Of a stretch of DNA of 64,000 nt, positions 10,384 through 21,778 are shown one piece after another. The position numbers and the translations under genes were made by a program. Under the pieces are notes generated by a model. The model did not search any database and had not been told where the DNA came from. It saw only the letters and a program-made list of their open reading frames with translations. The stretch is from Dichetophora obliterata. Lineage: Eukaryota > Arthropoda > Insecta > Diptera > Sciomyzidae. Location: the NCBI GenBank assembly GCA_963920525.1, contig OY986437.1:61045330-61109329 (forward strand), read 5' to 3'. The first letter of the stretch is position 1. The number at the start of each line of letters is the position of its first letter.

Positions 10384-13300
10384 GTACTTACTTACTTACT
10401 TAGCTGGTGCTACAACCGTATGTCGGCCTTGGCCTCATCTAAGAATTTGCGCCAGCGATTTCTGTCTTTCTCTTGCTGGCGCCAGTTGGAAATTCCAAGC
10501 TTCGTCAGGTTGTTCTCTACTTGGTCTTTCCAACAAAGATGCGGTCGTCCTCTTCTGCGTTGACCGCCGCTGGGTACCGAATTAAATGTTTTCTTCACTG
10601 GAGCATCGTCTTTCATGCACTGAACATGACCAAGCCAGCGAAGCCGCTCGATTTTAATGCGCTTGACTATGTCGATGTCAGTGTACAGCTCATACAGTTC
10701 ATAATTTCACCATTGACGCAAATTGGTCCGCAGATCTTACGAAGAATCTTTCTCTCGAATGCTCCTAAAGTCTTTTCATCTGAACTGCTCTGCGTCCAGG
10801 TTTGTGATGCATAAAGTAGGACGGGCATGATCTGATCTGATCAACTGTAACGTGGGTTTTAAGACGCTGGGACTGTTTGTTTGTTGACACTAAGTATTTT
10901 GTCTTATCTGCATTCACTGCCAGACCCACTCGAATTGACTCTCTTTCTAATCTGGAAAATGCTGCACTGACTTCGCGCGTATTATGACCAATGATATCGA
11001 TGTCATCAGCATACGCAAGCAGCATAACACTCTTGTAGAATATTGTGCCACTACGTTCAGATCAGCAGCTCGGATGATCTTTTCCATCATTAGGTTGAAA
11101 AAGTAGCACGATAAGGAATCACTCTGAAACCTCGTTTAGTAAGAAATGGTGGGGAGAGGTCCTTCCAGAGTTTAACTGTGCTGCTGGTGTTGATCAGTGT
11201 TATCCTGCGAAATCGTATTAGTTTTGCAGGATTACCAAATTCACACATGGTGGAGTACAGGTGCTTCCTTATTGGGCTGTCGAAGGCGGCTTTGTAGTCG
11301 ACAAAAAGATGGTGGGTGTCGACTTGTTTTTCTTGAGTCTTCTCCAAGATTTTTCGTAGCGTGAAAATCTGGTCGATGGTGGACTTTCCAGGTCTGAAGC
11401 CACACTGATAAGGTCCGATCAGTTTGTTTACAATGGGCTTCAATCTTTCACATAAAACGCTCGACAGGACCTTATATGCGATATTAAGAAGGCCTATCCC
11501 ATGGTAATTGGCACAGATAGTAGGATCGCCTTTCTTGTGGATTGGTCAGAGCACACTGAGATTCCAATCGCTCGGAATGCATTCTTCCGACCATATTCTG
11601 CATAGAAGCTCGTGAATGCATTTAAGTAGAGCTTCGCCTCCGTTCTTAAACAGCTCAGCAGGTAAGCCATCAGCTCCCGCGGCTTTTTTATTTTTAAGCC
11701 TAGCTATAGCTGTCAGAACTTCATCATAGTCGGGCAGCGGAACCTCGACGCTGTCATCCGAAATTGAGGTTTCCGGAATATCATCTCTATTGGCGGGATT
11801 GTTGTCAGCGTCGCCATTTAGAAGCTTAGAGAAGTGTTCCCTCCATAACGTCAGTGTACTCTGGACATCTGTCACTAGATTCCCGTTTTCATCCTTGCAG
11901 GAAGAGGCCCCGGTTTTAAAACCATCAGCAAGGCGTCTTATTTTTTCGAAAAATTTTCGGACCTCATTCCTGTCACCATACATCTCAATCTTCTCTTGCT
12001 AGCGCTTTTCTGCCTCTCTTTTTTTCCGCCTGAAAATATGTCTCTCTTCCCTCCTCTTTTCTTTGTTACAATCGACTGCAGAGTGGCTTTGTAGTCGGCG
12101 TCTGTCTCTGCAGTGGCGTCGTGACACTCCTGGTCGTACCACTGGTTTCGGCAAGGGCGTTGGTATCCAATCACCTCTTCAGCAGCCTCACGCATGGAGT
12201 TGGAAATGTGTGTCCACTGCGCGCATATATCATCGATTGGAGAAGTGCTTTGAAGCAAGAGTGAGAGTCGAGTGGCGAAAGCATCGGCTGTCTGTTTCGA
12301 TTGCAGCTTGTCGACGTCTAGCTTTCTCTGTGTAGGGTTGCGTGTATTCTTAGCTGCGCACAGACGTGTACGGATCTTGGCCGCAACAAGATAGTGATCC
12401 GAGTCAATGTTTGCACCACGGATTGTGCGTACATCCAATACACTGGAAGAGTGCCTTCCGTCGATCAAAACGTGATCAATTTGATTTTTGGTTTTTTGAT
12501 CAGGGGACATCCAGGTGGCTTTATGAATATTCAGATGATTGAATCTAGTGCTACTTACGAACATGTTTCGTACTGCGGCGAAGTCGATCAGCCTAATTGT
12601 TGGACCAAAAATATTTTCCTTCCCACCTTAGCGTTAAAGTCACCAAGCACGATTTTTACGTAGTGACTGGGGCAGCGCTCGTAAGCATTTTCAAGGCGCT
12701 AGTAGAAAATTTCCTTGGCCTCATCGTCCTTGTCGTCTGTCGGAGCGTGCGCACATATTAGGCTTATATTAAAAAATTAAACATTGATGCGGATTGTGGC
12801 GAGCCGTTTGTTCACAGGTGTGAATCGCAGGACTTGGGGCCGTAGTCTCTTGCCAACTACAAATCCGCATCCAAACTCGTGCTTCTCCGTATGGCCGCTG
12901 TAGTAGATATCAGAGATATCCCTTCCATCGCATTTCTTGGATAGCAGTGATATCAGCTTTGTATCTTTCCAAGACATCAGTCAGTTGGATAGAGGCACCT
13001 TCCCAATTAAGGGTTCGGACGTTCCAGGTGCATATCCGTAAATCGTTATCAGTTTTTCGTTTGCGGTAGTCGTCATCAGAGTTGGGGATCAGTATTCTTC
13101 TATTCTTGTGTGTTTTCATTGAAATGGGTTTTTACGGGTGGGCTTCAAACCCGACGCACAACCTCTTTTAAGCCTAGGAGGGCCCGCCGCTCAGATTAGC
13201 CGCCAAACTAACGGTTGTCAGTTTTGACGTTGCCCAGGAAACACCACGTGGAGGTTTGAGTCGACTTGAGGCGATTTCACAAAGATTATGCTGGCCTCGC

Positions 13301-13420
13301 CAGGTTGAGACAGTCAGACATGTTGCATTGTACAGATTCGCCCCCAGATTCCCGCGATATTGTAATATTTCGAAATTCGGTTGCGCTGTCTTAAGCTTTA
13401 ATAACAGCATCTTGTAGCTC
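10384..13420 (-). mobile_element. RTE LINE copy, nearly full length
   Basis: The coding remnant is preceded on the minus strand by about 300 bp of 5' leader (13120 to about 13420, with the CTGGCGAGGCCAGCATAATC word). It is followed by a short-repeat 3' tail, (GTAA)4 on the minus strand, seen as TTACTTACTTACTTA at 10386-10401. Short tandem tails in place of poly(A) are characteristic of the RTE clade. The exact 5' boundary and a target duplication could not be fixed. Confidence 0.8.
10410..13119 (-). pseudogene. RTE-clade LINE endonuclease/reverse transcriptase, decayed
   Basis: Minus-strand pieces in several frames give one RTE-type polyprotein. The endonuclease has LRICTWNVRTLN, ADITAIQEMRW, ICAHAPTDDKDDEA, LGDFNAKVG (near 12640) and the IDSDHYLVAAKI box. 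The reverse transcriptase follows: AAGADGLPAELFK, IGPYQCGFRPGKSTIDQI, FVDYKAAFDS and LLAYADDIDIIG (intact YADD core near 11020). The C-terminus has RRRGRPHLCWKDQVE and NRWRKFLDEAKA. RTE proteins nick DNA and copy their own RNA at the cut. At least seven frame breaks or stops separate the pieces, and about 60 bp between KRGFR and the YADD segment is garbled. It cannot encode a working enzyme. The frame opens with MKTHKNRR at 13119. Confidence 0.9.
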
Positions 13421-13931
13421 TTCTTCCGCTACATACGCTTGTGCTCCTTGTAGTGTTTTTATATTATTTATGATCTGAAAGCATTGGTCTTATCAGTTCC
13501 AAATTGAAGTCGTTTGCAACTCTTTACGCTGTTGCGTTGTAGTTGCCTTAATGTTAATATATTAGATTTTTATACTTTCTAGACCTTAGGGGGGTTTTAA
13601 CTCCTAAACGCCCCCCCCTTGTCTACGGGCCTGTAACATACCTATTTTTAAACGTACATTTTTAATCTAAATCGGAAACTATGCAGCTCACCCATTAGAT
13701 GTTTCCATATGGAATGACCCATAAGTATTTATATGTAAAAAAACATGAAGCTGAAATTACTTATATTTTAGTGAAAAAACTTTTTAACAAAAAAAAAAAA
13801 CAACCAACTTCAAAACCACTACAAAGTAAAAAATTATTTTAAATTACTTTTCACATTAATTCTTGGTCAAATTTGTTAATTTATTTATAAATATTAAAAT
13901 GAGTACAAAGAGTGAAGGTCGGTACTAATTT

Positions 13932-15096
13932 TTCATACTATGAAGCTGTTTGCTGTGGTGTGCCTCAGGGATCGGTTCTTGGCCCGCTGCTCTTCTCCAT
14001 GTTCGTGAATGACATTTTTCACTGCTGCACATATTCGTCCATGCAAGAACAAACCTCATGGAAGATTTAGTATGCAAACTGAATGAAGATCTTGACAGTA
14101 AGAACCAATGGCCTATGAAAAATAGTCTTCACCTTAATGTACTTAAGTCATATGTGCTGCCTGTCTCTAAAGAAAAAATAAGCCCTGACTCCATTCCAGA
14201 CATTATATTGGGTGATAAAATCATAAAAATAGTTAATAGTGTTGTAAGTCTTGGATTTAATATCAATGCCTCCCTTACTTGCACAGATCATATCAACAGT
14301 GTAGTCCGCAAAATCTATTACATCTTGCGTAACCTTAGGATGTCGTCTGAGTATACACCTATTGATCTAAGACGTAAACTTGTAATTCAGCTCGTTGTCC
14401 CCGTCATAACATATTCAGAACTTGTATACAGCAAGTTAGACTCGCGGTCTCAACTTAAATTGCAGATCGCGTTTAATCATGCCACTCGTTATGTCTACGG
14501 CTTGCGTAAATTTTATCATTAAGCTCAATTAAAAAACTGTATACTTGGGTGCGATATCATAAGCTACTCTAATGCCAGGAATTGCATATTTTTACACAAA
14601 CTCATACACCACAAAACTCCTTTCTACTTATTTGAAAAACTGCAATTTAGTCGGTCAGTTAGAAGCCAAGTGCTAATTATACCTAGTTTTAACTTTCTAA
14701 ACTCCACAAGACTATTCTTTATTAATGCCGCTAGATTATGGAATTCATTGCCTAGTAGCTTAAAATCCATAGCGTCAAAAACATCCTTCAAACATGATAT
14801 TTTGAAGCACTTTTCATCACATAATACTTAACAAAATATCAGATCTTTAGCTCTATATGACTTTCTCTCTCTCTCTCTCTCTCTCTTGTTTGCTCTTTTT
14901 TAATTTTAGTTTTATCTGTCTTATGAATTTACATTTGTTTAACATAAAAATTTGTTGATAACACTTTTAATTGTATAACAATAAATTTAAATTACCTTAG
15001 ATTTAAGTTTACATTTTTATAATAAGTTCAATTCAAATTATGTTTTTGAGCTCTGTACCATAAAATAACCTAGTTCTTAATGTACTAATATAAATA

Positions 15097-15134
<38 letters not shown>

Positions 15135-15135
15135 T
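13932..15135 (+). pseudogene. LINE reverse-transcriptase 3' fragment (same family as 1134-1714)
   Basis: The fragment starts inside RT with CCGVPQGSVLGPLLFSMFVN (about 13950-14010). It then jumps past the missing YADD box to a long frame (14058-14522) with the thumb/C-terminal part: SLHLNVLKSYVLPVS, SLGFNINASLTCTDHI and QLVVPVITYSELVYSKL. After a stop at 14522 the family C-terminus continues (FLHKLIHHKTPFYLFEKLQF, RLFFINAARLWNSLPSS) to about 14830. A CT microsatellite lies at 14862-14886, and the copy ends in (TAA)n followed by an A-run (15093-15134). TAA tails recall the I clade. The 5' truncation, YADD deletion and internal stop make it dead. Confidence 0.85.
14862..14886. repeat. (CT)n microsatellite
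   Basis: An uninterrupted CT dinucleotide run lies just after the LINE coding remnant, within its 3' UTR. Confidence 0.95.
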
Positions 15136-15375
15136 TTTATTACTATAAATTTTTTCTATTTTGTATTATTATCATAAAAATTAATCCAGAAGAAATTAAT
15201 CATGGATTGGATCCAAAATATCATTGAGAAATTAATCTATGAATATAAAACCTTTAAAGCCGGAGCGTTTAATTTATAAAAGTCTGATTTATAAGCGCCG
15301 ACTTTAAAGGTTTTATATTCATGGAGAAATTAATTTTTTTATGATAATAATACAAAATAGAAAAAAATTGATAGT
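15130..15375. repeat. Inner hairpin within the fold-back element
   Basis: About 100 bp on each side pair: ATTTTGTATTATTATCATAA (left) with its reverse complement near 15335-15355, and GAATATAAAACCTTTAAAG (15240-15258) with CTTTAAAGGTTTTATATTC (15303-15321). The short loop region has CCGGAGCG...CGCCG. It could be a small MITE nested at the 3' end of the LINE. Confidence 0.75.
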
Positions 15376-15539
15376 AATAAGATTTTCATTTTAATAATAT
15401 TTATAAATAAATTAGCAAATTTGACCAAGAATTAATGTGAAAAGTAATTTAAAATTATTTTTTACTTTGTAGTGGTTTTGAAGTTGGTTGTTTTGTTTTT
15501 GTTAAAAAGTTTTTATTTCTTCCTTTTTAGAGATTATGA

Positions 15540-16165
15540 TAACAATTTTCCCATTTCTGTAACAAATTTTCGTAAGCTAGTGTCAACATTAACTGAAAAA
15601 CAGTAATTTTCTTAAATTGCCACGCCTTTTGTCCAGGAACGCCCACTTTCTTTACCGTAAATTTTCATAATTATGCCTACCCCTGTACCTAATTTCAGTA
15701 TCCTAGTGTCAATATTATTCGAGTTATGGCGTTTTTCTAATATTGTCACGCCTTTGTCGAACAACGCCCACTTTTTGACCGTAATTTGTAATAATTGTTC
15801 CAACCCTTGTACCAATTTCCAGTACCCTAGTGTCAATATTAACTGAGATACAGTATTTTTCTTATATCGCCACGCTCTTTTGTCCAAAAACGCCCACTTT
15901 CTTTACAGTAAATTTTCATAATTATGCCCTAATTTTCATAATTTCAGTACCCTTGTGTCAATATTATTATTTGAGTTACAGCGTTTTTATTATATTTCCA
16001 AGCCCTTTATCTACTAACGCCCACTTTTTTAACATAACTTTTAATAATAATGGCAACCCCTGTACTAAATTTCAGTACTCTAGTGTTAATGTTATTCGAT
16101 ACACAAAGTGTTTCTTATATTGACACGCCCCTGTGTCGAATACCGCCCACTTTTTTAAACGGGCA
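15540..16165 (+). repeat. Tandem array, ~125-bp unit, five copies
   Basis: The word CGCCCACTTT recurs at about 15640, 15765, 15891, 16019 and 16144, spaced 125-128 bp. Each unit also contains GCCACGCC..TTGTC, a TAATTTTCATAATTATG-type word and TTTCAGTA(C/T)CCTAGTGTCA. Units are diverged. The array is directly upstream of the hAT-like fold-back. Short frames here (15612-15887, 15830-16123) are products of the repeat. Confidence 0.8.
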
Positions 16166-16246
16166 CCTCCTCGTCTGATATCTCTATCTGTTGACAAAAA
16201 ATTGTGGCAATCGGGCAAGTTCTTTAGGAGTTATCGATGTACATAC

Positions 16247-17974
16247 CAGAGAACTGCACAAGCCTGCTTGAAGTCTATTTCAAGCGCTTGCTTAAAATAC
16301 AAATGCAGGCTAGCTTGAGCTTGATAATTTTGAATCAAGCATAGCTTGTAATTGAATATAAATAAGCCCATGCACAGCTTGCACCTATTCTAGCTTACAA
16401 GCGAACGGCACGAAGTTTCAAGTAATGGAAAGCTTGATGCCTTCGGCAAAAGCTTGTAAGCTCGCAAGTATCCAAATTATTGAATTAAAGCAAATATCCA
16501 AAAAATTCAATGAGCTTCTTTAGAGAGAGCTTAAGCGTAATAGGATTTTTAAGGATTCTGTGGACTCCGTGGTGTGAATTTTTAGGATAAATGATTTCGA
16601 AGATGCTGTCAAACTTTAAAATTTAAGATGGCGGATAGAGTTGCCACCTAGTTTTTTTTTTATTTTTGCGAATTCTTGTAATTTTGAAATTCTGACAACG
16701 GATTTGATTTCGAATATATTGTCACAGTTTTAAAATTTAAGATGGAGGTTAGGGTTGCCACCTAAATTTTTACCACAGTATTGCCACCTAATAATATGTA
16801 CTTTTAAGAGTTTTAAACGTAATTTATTAGTGTTAAGGGGTCGCTGATTTCGAATCTAAAGTCAGAATTTTAAAATTCAAGATGGTGGATAGGGTTGCCA
16901 CCTTAATATTTTGTAGTTTTATGAATTCGGGACTGGCAAAAATAAAGGTGGCAACCCTATCCACCATATTGAATTTTAATTCTGACTTTAGATTCGAAAT
17001 AAGCGACCCCTTAACACTAATAAATGACATTTAAAACTCTTGAAAAGATATATTATTAGGTGGCAATCCTATTATTTCAAAATTTTATAATTTTGAAATC
17101 CTGACGACGGATTCGGATTCAGCGACCCATTTTTGGTGTACCATTTTTTTTTCCAGCCCCGAATTCATAAAACTACAAAAAATAAAGGTGGCAATCTTAT
17201 TCACCATATTGAAATTTAAAATTATGACTTTAGATTCGAAATCAGCGACCCCTTAACACTAATAAATGACGTTTAAAACTCTTGAAAAGATATATTATTA
17301 GGTGGCAGCCCTATTATTTCAAAATTTTATAATTTTGAAATTCTGACGACGGATTCGGATTCAGCGACCCATTTTTGGTGTACCTTTTTTTTTTTGCCAG
17401 CCCCGAATTCATAAAACTACAAAATATTAAGGTGGCAACCCTATCCACCATCTTGAATTTTAAAATTCTGACTTAAGATTCGAAATCAGCGACCCCTTAA
17501 CACTAATAAATGACGTTTAAAACTCTTAAAAGTACATATTATTAGGTGGCAATACTGTGGTAAAAATTTAGGTGGCAACCCTAACCTGCATCTTAAATTT
17601 TAAAACTGTGACAATATATTCGAAATCAAATCCGTTGTCAGAATTTCAAAATTACAAGAATTCGCAAAAATAAAAAAAATCTAAATTTTAAAGTTTGACA
17701 GCATCTTCGAAATCATTTATCCTAAAACTTCACACCACGGAGTCCACAGAATCCTTAAAAGTCCTATTACGCTTAAGCTCTCTCTAAAGAAGCTCATTGA
17801 ATTTTTTGGATTCTTGCTTTAATTCAATAATTCAACGAGCAAGCATGAATATGGCTTGTATCTGTTTGGTATTTTTGCAAGCTGGCTAAAGCTTGCTTTT
17901 TCAAGATTGGATACGTGCTTGAATTTAAGTACTTGAAAAAGCTTGGACTTCAAGTAGGCTTGTGCAGTTCTCTG
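16247..17974. mobile_element. hAT-type fold-back element with perfect 8-bp duplication
   Basis: The ends are CAGAGAACTGCACAAGC and its exact reverse complement. The flanking octamer GTACATAC is identical at 16239-16246 and 17975-17982, and fits the hAT target preference (T at position 2, A at position 7). Inverted similarity is not confined to the tips but continues inward across most of each half. For example, 16500-16640 pairs with 17660-17800 through GAGAGAGCTTAAGCGTAATA and GGACTCCGTGGTGTGAA. The centre has repeated AGGGTTGCCACCT / AGGTGGCAACCCT modules in both orientations. No coding frame; it is non-autonomous. Confidence 0.9.
16640..17590. repeat. GTTGCCACCT/AGGTGGCAAC module cluster
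   Basis: Inside the fold-back element the module GTTGCCACCT (or its reverse complement) occurs about ten times with linker words GACCCCTTAACACTAATAAA and AAAACTCTT(A/G)AAA. Orientation is mirror-symmetric about roughly 16930-17100, with three near-tandem copies on the right half starting near 16940, 17190 and 17430. Confidence 0.8.
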
Positions 17975-17982
17975 GTACATAC

Positions 17983-20040
17983 ATTAAAAAAAAAAAAACC
18001 AACTTGAGAACCTCCTCCTTTTGATGTCGGTTAAAAATGGAGTAAAATAAGCAAAAGCAACATCATTTTAAATAAAAAATATAGGTCGATGAAGTTTATT
18101 TTTTAAATTCACTTTAAACTTAAAAATAGCATTTTTTTAACTTTGCTGGTTTGACTACCAAATACATCTATTTGTAACACAAATGTCTACAAGTGTTGCA
18201 TATCGTTGGAAAGGCCATGATGTGTATTTCTAAAACACTTTTTCGAAAAGCTACACTTAAAAAAGTTATTTTCCAAGAATATTTTTAGTGAAATAACCTC
18301 TGGAAAACACAAAATTATCCCATAACTCCTCGGGGGGTGAAAATAGAAACTTGTACTACACATTTTTTTTTTGTTTTTTCCGTCTAATTTGTATGGGAAA
18401 ATACAACGTGGGACGTATCAAAAAATTTCATAATTTTAAAAAAAAAATTTAAAAACAATTTTATACCGTTTTTTTAACGTGCACCACAAATATAAATGCT
18501 GTAAGCACCAGCAATCAACAACAACCAATTCCAAAGCAATTCCAAAGCAACGCCTACATATCATCGCCTAGCGATCACACAAATTGCAATCAAAACGATC
18601 AACAAAAAATAATGTTGCACGCTGTTATTGCATTCGCAACAGTCAACAGTTGACAACTGCAGCAAATCAGCAATATATAAAATATAATTTCATACAAATT
18701 TCAAAAGAATTACCTATAAAGTTTGTTAATCGCCAGCATAAAAGCAGCGTGCCTTATGTAAAACAATATATAATTCATTATAATTAAGATAAAATTTGCA
18801 ATAAAGCAAGAGCAACATGAAAACGCTGGAGACAATTTTTTCAATGACATTTTTTTAATACAATGTGCCTGAACGAACTTTAAATGAGTCCCATGGAATT
18901 ATATTTTGTCGATATTTTTGATATAGAACACAATATTTAAATTTTTCTTAAAACACATATTTATGTAATTTTGTACAAAAATATTTATAATTATTTGATC
19001 TAGCTTTATTTATTTTTTTTTTATTTATTTCAATTAATGTTCACATGTAAGGCATAGTCCTTTAAATGCAATTAGAATTAACAATTATAAACAATTTATG
19101 GAATAGTTAACAAAAACTGAAAAATTTAACAAAGTAATATATATGTATAAAATTTAATATTCTTATTTTTTTTTAAATAAATTTTTACTGCTGTTAGGTT
19201 AATTTGCTGTTAAAAATGTTGAGAAATAAACTTTAAAAGCTACTAAAAAACCATGTTATTGAAAAAATGGCAAAAATGATTTTCGGGTTAATGATGTCTT
19301 GTTTTTTTAAAACAATTAATTTTTTTGCTCTTTATTTCATGTTGCTGTGACAATATATTAGTACTCTAAAGTCATTTTTTGCTCATTAAAAATGGTGACT
19401 GTTAGTCTTAGTTTTCCGCAACATTCGCCAAAATCTTTCATAGCTGCTTCCTTGCTATCTATTGTTTTTGCTAAAAAAACGTACTGTTGTTATTATTGTT
19501 TTTGTGAAATATCATATTTTATTAGGTATTATTTTCTGAACGAGTGCAGTAGCCCTGAAGGGACAACTGTAAATATTTTCAATCATTTATTTTTTATGTT
19601 TCTGTTAATTTCGCCAAATTTATGCCTTTCTCTAGGAAAGCAAAAATTCACAAAATAAACAAAAAAATAAAGTAAATCTACTAAAAATTTCACAACTTTA
19701 ACTGCGCCAACAAACAACAATGGCACATCAATGATGGATTTCTATTTTAACAAGTTACCGTTGCAGGCTTTAAAATAATGAACGTCTTGGCAAATAGCAT
19801 GCGATGGCAACACATCATCAAAAATGGCCAAAAACCAATGTAGTCGACATATCGGGCCCAACGATCGACAGGTACCTTCAGGTGAACATTTATTTCGCGT
19901 TCGCTGTTGTTCGCTAGTGTTTTCTATTGTTGCTGGTTGTTCTCCTTACTGTTGTTGTTGATATTGTTGCTGCTGCTTCATTGCATGCTTAACAATGACC
20001 GCATGCGCAGCAAATCGTGATTTAAATATTAGTGCACAAA
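17983..20040. other. AT-rich non-coding DNA
   Basis: No gene is supported. Frames at 18584-18787 and 19392-19658 have no domains. 18480-18640 contains CAA-rich sequence. AAAAAAACCAACTTGAGAAC at 17992 resembles the CAACCAACTTCAAAACC tip of the 13.8-kb fold-back and may be an old relative. Confidence 0.5.
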
Positions 20041-20960
20041 TGTTGCTGAGCATTTAAAATACCATCGCCAATGCGTCCCTCTTGGGCCTATTGTAATCGG
20101 CTCAAACGGCCGCAAAGGTGGTCAGCAGCGGCAGCACCAGCAACAGCACCAGCAAGCAACAGCAACATTGGCATGACTACGAAGGACGTAGGCAAATTTA
20201 CGAGTGCTGCAACACGCGCCAAAAACAAACCCTTCCGCAATTTTTGCTGCAGCTGAAATCGGAGCCGCATTTGAAAGTTATTCGCTTTGTGGCCAATGCG
20301 ATGATTCTAGCGTGCCTCGCCACGCAGTGCATCGAACAAATATTGCAGCAACAATTGTTGCAATTGTCTCACTGACAGCTGCTTGTTGTTGAGCAGGGCA
20401 GCAGTAAGCACCAACAATACCAGCGCGCAATCGCGTGCATGGCGTCTGACTTGTCGTTCGAATGCGCGATTCGGCGACCAAACGAATGAATAAACGATCG
20501 ATTGAATGGCCGGCCGGCTGATGTTGGCTTAGATTTACGATCGAATCGATTTTCTTACCGGGCTATTTATTCCTGGGAGGATATTTTCGAATGCTATTTT
20601 TTTTTCGTCTATGCAATTGTTGCAGCTGTTGTTGTTGTTGCTTTCATTGTTGTGCGCTCAATTTTGCATGCTAGCGAAGTAAAACAGTTGATTGCATTGA
20701 CACCATGCTGCGGCCGTGACGTGAATTCAATGCGATTCCGTTTATGTGTCAAAATATATTTAAGAGTATTTAATACGCGGTACCTGTGGGCATGTTTAGT
20801 GTTTATCGTTGTGGTTGTTATTGTTGTTATCACCGCACACGCAAACTTCCGACACAACTGGGAGGACAGCAGGAAGTTGTTGTTGGCCAAATTAAATTTA
20901 CTGAGCATCGTCATGGAAACTACACAAAAACTACATGCAATATTTCAGTAAGCTACATTT
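20041..20960. other. Less AT-rich, CAG/CAA and GTT-containing region; no confident gene
   Basis: Frames on both strands are open here (20118-20375 and 20502-20951 plus; 20609-20914 minus) because GTT/AAC and CAG/CTG tracts lack stops. The 149-residue plus frame has two Val/Ile-rich hydrophobic stretches (residues about 33-52 and 95-111) made by GTT repeats. I do not recognise it and treat it as chance. The base composition differs from the transposon-filled surroundings, so this may be unique host DNA, for example untranslated or regulatory. Confidence 0.4.
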
Positions 20961-21340
20961 AACAACTTTTTTGGGTATAACATCCATTTTCACAATATCT
21001 ATGTAACAGTAGATGCTCTTTCACATGCTAAAGCATTTAAGAGTGACATTTTAAGACTCTAGCTTATAGTAGTTGATGTCGCAATTTTATGGATTTAATA
21101 AAAAACTGTTTGCTCAAATAATACGTTATTGAAAGCGAAGAGTAACATGTTGACACTGAATTTATACTCTTATATATCCTATTATTTCAAAATGTATCTT
21201 TTCGCATTTGCTGAGGAATTAGTTGGAACAGATATGTTTGCAAATTACTATTTTTTTTAAATGAGACAGCAATATCCAAATCCTGACAAAAGTTTTTCAA
21301 GAAATTTTTATTTTTATTGAGCACTTTTATTAAGCACTCT
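20961..21340. other. AT-rich spacer upstream of the LINE
   Basis: I see no feature here. The LINE's own 5' region probably begins near 21345 at GTGCTCAGTTGATCTCG. Confidence 0.45.
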
Positions 21341-21778
21341 GTGCTCAGTTGATCTCGTATATAAGTTGGTGTCGGTTGTGTTTTATCGTGTTATGTAAAA
21401 GCCTTTGTTTGTTATATTCGTGAGTGTATTAAAATAGTTAAAATAGTTTCAATATAGTAATTATTTAAATATCATATTTACTATACTAACAACATTAATA
21501 TAAAACTGTTCGCTTAAATAATAATTGTGCATTTAAGTTGTGTAAGTTTAATTCTTGCATTTTAACTTTGTTTAACTTATTTAGTTAATCCAGTGTTGTT
21601 GTTGTTTTTGCATGCTTGCGGTGTTTTAGTTTCTTCTTTGTGCTGTGATTTGTTTATCTTCAGTTCAGTGAGTGTTGTTGTTTGTTTTTTGTTTTCTACT
21701 AAACTGTGCACACACTGTCTGAATAAAGTAACCCTGAAAGCACATTTTGCATCTGCTCATTTTTTTAAAAAATTAAAA

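Larger units (their letters stand above)
7377..13633. mobile_element. hAT-like element outline with later insertions
   Basis: The left end reads CAGGCCCGTAGCCAGAATTA and the right end, on the minus strand, CAGGCCCGTAGACAAGGGGG, an inverted match of 14 bases with one difference. The flanking octamers are TAACATAT (7369-7376) and TAACATAC (13634-13641), seven of eight identical. CAG-initial ends and 8-bp duplications are typical of the hAT superfamily. No hAT transposase is visible. The 6.26 kb between the ends holds a family-X repeat, an R2 repeat and an RTE LINE, all presumably later arrivals. The pairing of these two ends is inferred from the matching octamers. Confidence 0.65.
13776..15517. 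mobile_element. Fold-back element with ~130-bp inverted arms
   Basis: The left arm, about 13776-13905 (AACTTTTTAACAAAAA, CAACCAACTTCAAAACCACT, TTCTTGGTCAAATTTG), is repeated in reverse complement at about 15385-15517. The space between holds a LINE 3' fragment and a second, inner hairpin. No transposase is present and no target duplication could be fixed, so the superfamily is unassigned. Confidence 0.75.

Noticed and set aside
20071..20951. Overlapping frames on both strands, including a 149-residue frame with hydrophobic stretches
   Set aside because: The hydrophobic stretches are encoded by GTT repeats, opposite-strand frames are equally open, and no family or splice evidence exists.
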